From an uncultured Pseudoflavonifractor sp. (GTDB lineage: Bacteria > Bacillota_A > Clostridia > Oscillospirales > Oscillospiraceae): 12,832 nt of DNA. The stretch is taken from assembly GCA_947575475.1 (NCBI GenBank), contig CANPNN010000024.1:1-12832 (forward strand), written 5' to 3'. The stretch's first letter is position 1; the number at the start of each line of letters is the position of its first letter. The notes beneath the pieces are model-generated. The model did no database searches and had not been told where the DNA came from. It worked only from the letters and a program-made list of their open reading frames with translations. Positions 9,201-12,832 of this stretch are shown here, one piece after another. Both the position numbers and the translations under genes were made by a program.

Positions 9201-11893
9201 CGGCGTCGGAGACTCCTTTGGGCACTGGCAGCGGACATGACGCCGCCTGGTGGTCCCAGAGGAACACGACTTTCACCGTGGACGAAGCCGGTAGCTGGGG
9301 CAGCGTCTATGTAGGCATTTATACCGACAGCATATCCGCCCGGTTTGGGACAGGTACTCCCAACGACAGCGGCCCCAACGGCGCCAAGCGGGATCCGGTT
9401 ACCGGGTTCACCACCACCGCCGTCCGCTGGGGGAATTCCACCTATCGGATCGATGTGGATGGAGAAACCTTCAGCACAACGCCCTCCAAGGGATCGGTCA
9501 CGAAAAATAATAAGGCAACCGTTTATCTTGGAGCTGGAAAAGACGGTTATCTTTGGGACGGCACCATCTGTGAGCTTATGGTCTTCAATCACGAGCTTAC
9601 CGATCAGGAGTTGGAGCAGGTCTACACCTATCTGAACGACACCTACGGTACACAGCTTCCCGTCGATAAGGCGGAGATCCCCGAGGATGGCCTCATCCTC
9701 CATGCCGACGCCACCCAGGGGGTTGAGGTCGGGGAAGACGGCAAGGTCTCCGCCTGGACGGTGGACGCCTCCGGCCAGGCGGTCACCGCCACCCAGACCG
9801 CCGAGGGCAGTATGCCCACTGCCGTTGTGGATAAGGCGGGCCATGTACTGGGCATCCACTTTGACGGCTCCAACGATTTCCTGAAGATCGGCCTGGATAC
9901 GGACTATTTCAACAATAAGAGCGCCATGACGGCCGTGATCTACGCCAAGCCGGAGATGACGTCGCCCACCTCTATGGATACCAACCACAATTCCTCCGTT
10001 CTCTATTTTGGCGAGAAGGGCGGCGGCTGGAGCGGCCTGTATGTCAGCGCCTACACCAATGGTATGGCGGGACGCTTTGGCACCGGGACCACAAATTACC
10101 GGGGCGTACTCTATCAGAACGGCAGCTACACAGACGCCTTTACCACCGCCCTTATCAAGGACGGCACCACGGATACGGTTTGGATCAACGGGGAGACGGT
10201 GGGATTTGACTCCGTCGCCGGAGTTACACCCGGAGCCACAACCAAAAATATCCGGGGTGAGAATCAGACGGACGTCAACGGACAGGACGGCGGCTGGTTT
10301 GGCCGCGGAAAAAATAAGACCTACTGGAAGGGCACCATCTGCGAGATATTGGTCTATGACCGGGCCCTCACCGACGCGGAGTTGAGCGGCATCTCCGCCG
10401 CCCTGGCCGCCAAGTACACCTCCACAGAGCAAGTTATCCCCGTCACCGGCCTCTACCTGGCCGAGACCGGGACCCGGCTGGAGCTCCACCGGGGTGACAC
10501 CCAGGCCCTGGAGGCCGTGGTCCTCCCCATGCAGGCCGATGAGCAGGGGATCCTCTGGACCACCTCCGACCCCACCGTCGCCACGGTGGGCGAAACCGGC
10601 CTTGTCACCGCCGTGGGCCTGGGCAGCACCGCCATCGTAGCAACCACCGTGGACGGCGGCTTCCGCGCCTACTGCACCGTCCGGGTAAGTATGCGGGAAA
10701 GCGAGCTCCTCTGGCAGGACATCGAGACCCTGGCCGGCTGGGCCCGGCGTCAGGACCCGGCGGAATACACCGACTGGGCTGACGTAGACCAGGCTTTGGA
10801 GCAGATCTCCACCCTGAGCGAGGAGAGCGAAGTCTCCGAACTGAAGGCGGCCTACGCCGCCCTTCGGAGCGCCATCCTGGCCCTGGAGGGAGTCACCCTC
10901 CACACCGTCACCTTTGACGCTATGGGCGGCAGCCAGGTCCCCAGGCTGGAGGTGGTCTCCGGCTCTGTGGTAGTGGAGCCCGCCGCCCCCACCCGCAGCG
11001 GCTACCGCTTCTCCGGCTGGTATACCGACGAGGCATACACCCAGAAGTATGATTTCGCCGCTCCTGTCACCGGGGATATGACCCTTTACGCCAAGTGGGT
11101 CCGCAACTCCTCTTCCTCCTCCGGCTCCTCTGCCCACGTCCACAAATGGGCCGAATGGACCGTGACGGCAGCGCCCGACGCCACCCACGAAGGGGAGCGC
11201 TCCCGGATCTGCCTCCGCTGCGGCCAGGTAGAGACCGAGGCTATCCCTGTGGAGTCTGAGCTGGAGGAGGGGAAAGTCCCCCTCGCCGGGCTGGAAAAGC
11301 TGAACACCTCCGGCTCCTACGCCTACATCAAGGGCTTTGTGGATGGCACCGTCCGGCCTCAGGCCAACGTTACCCGGGCCGAGGTAGTAGTCATCTTCTA
11401 CCGGATCCTGGGCCGGACCTACCGGGAGCTCAACCTCACCGCGGAGAACGACTTCCCCGACGTGACGGCGGAGAGCTGGTATAACCAGGAGGTCTCCACC
11501 GCCGCGAAGGCCGGGATCATCAAGGGCCTGCCCGACGGCAGCTTTGGCGGGGAGCGGGAGATCACCCGCGCCGAGTTTGCCGCCATCGCCGCACGGTTCC
11601 TGGGCGAGGAGGAGGCCGAGAGCAGCGGCTTCTCCGACATCTCCGATCACTGGGCGGAGAAAGACATCGACCGCGTAGCCGCCGAGGGCTGGGTCCAGGG
11701 CAAGGACGGCGGGATCTTTGATCCAGATGCCCTTATCACCCGGGCGGAGGTCATGGCCATCATCAACCGGATCCTGGGCCGGACCGCCGGCGAGGGGTTG
11801 ATAAACGCCCCGTCTTGGTCCGACAACCCGGAGGGGACCTGGTACTACGAAGATGTATGTCTGGCCACCGGCGGACCGGACTGGAACCAATAA
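6266..11893 (+). CDS. secreted multidomain glycerophosphodiester phosphodiesterase with LamG and SLH domains
   Basis: An 1875-residue secreted protein. Start: ATG 6266, ten bases after AAGGAGG; an earlier in-frame ATG at 6158 has no such site and would bury the signal peptide. Order: signal peptide 1-26 (KKRR, hydrophobic core, cut after ALA); GDPD domain about 45-350 with H51-R52, E78, D80 and H93 as the expected catalytic set and a later INLD acidic motif; CBM6-like module 355-490; Big_4 492-571; LamG 572-811; Big_4 812-885; LamG 890-1132; LamG 1137-1384; Big_2 1389-1476; helical segment to 1545; InlB/Flg_new repeat 1546-1612; serine linker; a module with HVHKW and C1649/C1652; SLH repeats about 1678-1836. 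GDPD enzymes release glycerol-3-phosphate from glycerophosphodiesters; SLH repeats bind pyruvylated wall polymer. Substrate (phospholipid head groups, teichoic acid or host material) is inferred only. The tail after the last SLH repeat is short. Confidence 0.9.
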   Translation: MKKRRIGSLLLSLAMTVQLLSVSALAYPVPDYGPQPGTEKFQDGVPMSVSHRADWRNYPENSLLAIQSCMDMGIDVVELDVKLTSDGVVVLSHDESISRCTGVDKNIDGLTWEELREYPLKNGQGSGNPIYALTQEDAALLNGLSNYAEHAGAPAQAGDTMPLSRLDDAIELMDHQTMINLDHCFSQDRFVACYVLFRETDMLDHVFFKNSVSPETMNNWYAAAAENWNALYPEDPIDAAEVQRSILYVYIHRPGTDGSIPTLQSHLDNGDNLVMAEVCIGNDDLLAAIEDNLEPWCRTNGVSMFVNTMWSGLCGTLPDTQTTWAKMLERGYTAIQTDRPGELAVYLQTIAQDRPALEIIEAEHFNSFNVDDHRFSVPAGHDGSMNKCVEKMGLGDWLSYENINFLEPASMLAVQARGLDETASLQFYLDGMTAEDRIATVTVGTSADYQSYSAELAREIPEGTYTLYVQAQGIPDRNLLNLDSFSFQSIAGLTGDPKVEEITVTTQAGVEPQLPSSVAVTYGEESYGFQVRWEQISAESYAQAGEFTVLGYVSMLQDYVTATVTVQLTLPEIPEEGLILHADATQGVEAGEDGKVSAWTLATSGGEVTATQGTDSSKPILVLDSAGNATGIRFDGSDDFLSLALDKDFFNGKSAMTAVLYTRPEQAAPTTMDTNHNISTLYLGESGDWGGMYVGAYTNGMAGRFGTGTSSYRGVLYREGSYTDATTALIKDGSTDKVWINGETVTFASTGTPAGETTKNIDAAATWLGRGKNNTYWKGALCELLIYDRALTDDELRGIALALEEKYADAVDSVQPVTAECAPGQAPELPDRVEVTYASGRTGQVGVKWAPIHPRNYQEEGTFTVSGTLLTGQAVQATVTVKAEAAPLPDDPFDPGRMLFWLSTTEGVEADGDGNVSAWSSKVNGRKATFKTNTSQKPTVSENAYNGHSGVHFSNGVLQMPLPDGSFNDLEGMTVIALAASETPLGTGSGHDAAWWSQRNTTFTVDEAGSWGSVYVGIYTDSISARFGTGTPNDSGPNGAKRDPVTGFTTTAVRWGNSTYRIDVDGETFSTTPSKGSVTKNNKATVYLGAGKDGYLWDGTICELMVFNHELTDQELEQVYTYLNDTYGTQLPVDKAEIPEDGLILHADATQGVEVGEDGKVSAWTVDASGQAVTATQTAEGSMPTAVVDKAGHVLGIHFDGSNDFLKIGLDTDYFNNKSAMTAVIYAKPEMTSPTSMDTNHNSSVLYFGEKGGGWSGLYVSAYTNGMAGRFGTGTTNYRGVLYQNGSYTDAFTTALIKDGTTDTVWINGETVGFDSVAGVTPGATTKNIRGENQTDVNGQDGGWFGRGKNKTYWKGTICEILVYDRALTDAELSGISAALAAKYTSTEQVIPVTGLYLAETGTRLELHRGDTQALEAVVLPMQADEQGILWTTSDPTVATVGETGLVTAVGLGSTAIVATTVDGGFRAYCTVRVSMRESELLWQDIETLAGWARRQDPAEYTDWADVDQALEQISTLSEESEVSELKAAYAALRSAILALEGVTLHTVTFDAMGGSQVPRLEVVSGSVVVEPAAPTRSGYRFSGWYTDEAYTQKYDFAAPVTGDMTLYAKWVRNSSSSSGSSAHVHKWAEWTVTAAPDATHEGERSRICLRCGQVETEAIPVESELEEGKVPLAGLEKLNTSGSYAYIKGFVDGTVRPQANVTRAEVVVIFYRILGRTYRELNLTAENDFPDVTAESWYNQEVSTAAKAGIIKGLPDGSFGGEREITRAEFAAIAARFLGEEEAESSGFSDISDHWAEKDIDRVAAEGWVQGKDGGIFDPDALITRAEVMAIINRILGRTAGEGLINAPSWSDNPEGTWYYEDVCLATGGPDWNQ
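7979..8686 (+). repeat. LamG-encoding repeat, copy A
   Basis: This segment and 9674-10417 encode near-identical LamG modules. Both start E-I-P-E-x-G-L-I-L-H-A-D-A-T-Q-G-V-E and share GEDGKVSAW, AYTNGMAGRFGTGT, TALIKDG and KTYWKG/NTYWKG landmarks. DNA identity is high through the first 85 bases, then falls, mostly at third codon positions. A third, diverged LamG at about 8932-9651 lies between them. Confidence 0.85.
9674..10417 (+). repeat. LamG-encoding repeat, copy B
   Basis: Counterpart of 7979-8686, about 35 bases longer. The main insertion lies near 10207-10300, where the loop VTPGATTKNIRGENQTDVNGQ is expanded relative to copy A. It follows the diverged middle LamG directly, without a Big_4 spacer, so the pattern is consistent with an internal duplication followed by separate divergence. 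Confidence 0.85.
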
Positions 11894-11905
11894 AAGGACA
11901 GTTGC

Positions 11906-11943
11906 AAAGGGACCCGCGCCAAAAATTTGGCGCGGGTCCCTTT
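11906..11943 (+). terminator. rho-independent terminator of the surface-protein gene
   Basis: An 18-bp perfect inverted repeat, AAAGGGACCCGCGCCAAA at 11906-11923 and its complement at 11926-11943, 12 bases after the stop. The T run is short (TTTCT), but the stem is very stable. Confidence 0.85.
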
Positions 11944-12047
11944 CTGCTTGGTTTCCTGCTAAAACGTCGCCTTTTTGTGTAAATATACGCCAGAGGATCC
12001 CTCCACCAAAAAGGGGCGGGAGGAGATTTGCTCTTTTTTCCTTTTCT

Positions 12048-12080
12048 TGAAACAAAAGGGGCGGTAAAATTGTGTTATAA
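12048..12080 (+). promoter_or_regulatory. candidate promoter of the ECF sigma operon
   Basis: TGAAAC at 12048-12053 resembles the -35 of many ECF promoters, with GTGTTA at 12072-12077 as a poor -10 match after 18 bases. The same stretch holds TTGAAA and TTATAA, so a housekeeping promoter with poor spacing is also possible. Self-activation of an ECF gene would be typical, but the match is weak. Confidence 0.3.
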
Positions 12081-12110
12081 GCAGAGAACACACAAAAGGA
12101 GGTGAGATCC

Positions 12111-12602
12111 GTGGCGGGAGCCTATTCCAAGGAGGAACTGGCCGGCCTCTACCGGCGGCGGGTGGGGATGGTGTACCAGATCTGTCTCATGCTGCTGAAA
12201 AACGTTCCCGACGCGGAGGACGCCTGCCAGACGGTGTTCCGAAAGGTCCTGGAGCAAAGCGAGCCCTTCCGTGATCCGGAGCACGAGAGGGCCTGGCTCA
12301 TCGCCACCGCCCGAAACGAGTGCAGGAACCAGCTCAAACACTGGTGGCGAACACGGCGGGCCGGGGAGGAGGCCCTGGAGACCATCCCCTGGGAAGCCCC
12401 CGAGGACGGGGAGGTGTGGCAGGCGCTGCTCTCCCTGCCTGAGAGGGAGCGGACGGCCCTCTACCTCCACTATTACCAGGGGTACAGCACCGAGGAGACG
12501 GCGGAGCTCATGGGGACTAAGCCCGCCACCCTCCGGACCTGGCTCTTTCGGGCCAGAGCAAAACTCAAACAGAGATTGGAGGCCGAAGGATATGGCGTAT
12601 GA
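12111..12602 (+). CDS. ECF-type RNA polymerase sigma factor
   Basis: Sigma-70 family protein of 163 residues with the two-domain ECF layout. Region 2 is at about residues 9-78, including the DAEDACQTVFRKV core-binding motif and the later RAWLIATARN segment for -10 recognition. Region 4 is at about 102-160, with LPERERTALYLHYYQGYSTEETAELMG and the recognition helix ATLRTWLFRARAKLKQ. Start: GTG at 12111, eight bases after AGGAGG (12097-12102); the in-frame GTG at 12102 overlaps that site. The next gene begins inside its last codons with an 11-base overlap, so the two are translationally coupled. This is the usual arrangement of a sigma factor with its membrane-bound anti-sigma factor. Such sigma factors redirect RNA polymerase to envelope-stress or antibiotic-response genes; the signal here is unknown. 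Confidence 0.93.
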   Translation: MAGAYSKEELAGLYRRRVGMVYQICLMLLKNVPDAEDACQTVFRKVLEQSEPFRDPEHERAWLIATARNECRNQLKHWWRTRRAGEEALETIPWEAPEDGEVWQALLSLPERERTALYLHYYQGYSTEETAELMGTKPATLRTWLFRARAKLKQRLEAEGYGV

Positions 12603-12832
12603 GGACTTAGACCGGGTCCTGGACCAGGTGAGGCCCACCCCGGTGCAGGAGGAGGCCATGCTTTCCGCCCTCCTGATGGAAGAAAGGACGGAAACCAGAA
12701 TGAAAACAGGAAAGAAGCTGTCCCGTTTCGCCGCCGTGGCGGCCGCGGCGGCGTTAATGGCGACCACCTGCGCTTTTGCGGTGGTCACCGGGCTGGACCA
12801 GCGGCTGCTGGGCTATTTTGGCGGAACGCCGG
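12592..12832 (+). CDS. probable membrane-anchored anti-sigma factor, 3' partial
   Basis: The gene starts at ATG 12592 (GGAGG at 12578-12582, nine bases upstream) and runs off the window after 80 residues. The N-terminal 44 residues are polar and acidic (MAYEDLDRVLDQV and MEERTETRMK), followed by KKLSR and one hydrophobic, alanine-rich segment at about residues 46-63, then an outside portion (VTGLDQRLLGYFGG). This cytoplasmic stub, single membrane span and extracytoplasmic domain layout is typical of Firmicutes anti-sigma proteins of the DUF4179 kind, which hold the ECF factor inactive until a surface signal arrives. Identification rests on position next to the sigma gene and this topology; the sensor domain is outside the window. 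Confidence 0.75.
   Translation, partial: MAYEDLDRVLDQVRPTPVQEEAMLSALLMEERTETRMKTGKKLSRFAAVAAAAALMATTCAFAVVTGLDQRLLGYFGGTP

Noticed and set aside
7979..10417. Mobile element or CRISPR-like repeat array
   Set aside because: The repeats are in frame, of module size, diverged at third positions and encode LamG domains; there are no spacers, terminal inverted repeats or transposase.
7142..12091. Very long open frame on the minus strand (about 1649 codons) opposite the surface-protein gene
   Set aside because: It is the antisense shadow of a GC-rich gene with strong third-base bias; the translation is a Gly/Val/His-rich low-complexity sequence without domains, and no ribosome binding site or promoter supports it.

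Overview
The window looks like a chromosomal piece from a high-GC gut Clostridia member, most like Oscillospiraceae (Flavonifractor/Lawsonibacter-type). This is an inference from GC-rich codon use, strong AGGAGG-type ribosome binding sites, hairpin-plus-T terminators, and a secreted protein ending in S-layer homology (SLH) domains. I see no rRNA, tRNA, CRISPR array, transposase or phage gene.

Bases 1-1380: the 3' part of an APC-family amino acid permease, entered mid-gene. The coding sequence appears split by a frameshift near 970-990, so the last two membrane helices (986-1243) lie in another frame. It is followed by a possible structured RNA segment and a strong terminator (1344-1380).

Bases 1412-4359: a two-gene operon with a clear promoter. 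It encodes a multi-span membrane protein of unknown function (1486-2328) and, one base later, methionyl-tRNA synthetase metG (2330-4297). A 16-bp terminator hairpin closes it.

Bases 4360-5386: an AT-rich spacer with a 24-bp perfect palindrome and an extended -10 promoter, then a TetR/AcrR-type regulator whose best ribosome binding site points at an ATA codon instead of the first ATG. Next comes a separately expressed 43-residue small protein (5219-5350) with its own promoter, ribosome binding site and terminator.

Bases 5394-6030 (minus strand): an MntP/YtaF-family membrane protein converging on the small gene, with back-to-back terminators between them.

Bases 6266-11943: the dominant feature, a 1875-residue secreted protein. 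Its order is signal peptide, glycerophosphodiester phosphodiesterase (GDPD) domain with intact catalytic residues, CBM6-like module, Big_4, LamG, Big_4, LamG, LamG, Big_2, a helical segment, an InlB/Flg_new repeat, a Cys-pair module and SLH repeats. This fits a cell-surface phosphodiesterase held on the S-layer or wall polymer.

Bases 12048-12832: an ECF sigma factor and an overlapping gene for a single-span membrane protein, probably its anti-sigma factor, which runs off the window. This is a typical envelope-stress module. Whether it controls the neighbouring surface protein cannot be told from the sequence.

Most of the window is readable as known families. The points most worth a second look are the split permease, the ATA-start regulator, the spacer palindrome, the small protein, the possible pseudoknot and the unusual GDPD-SLH architecture.
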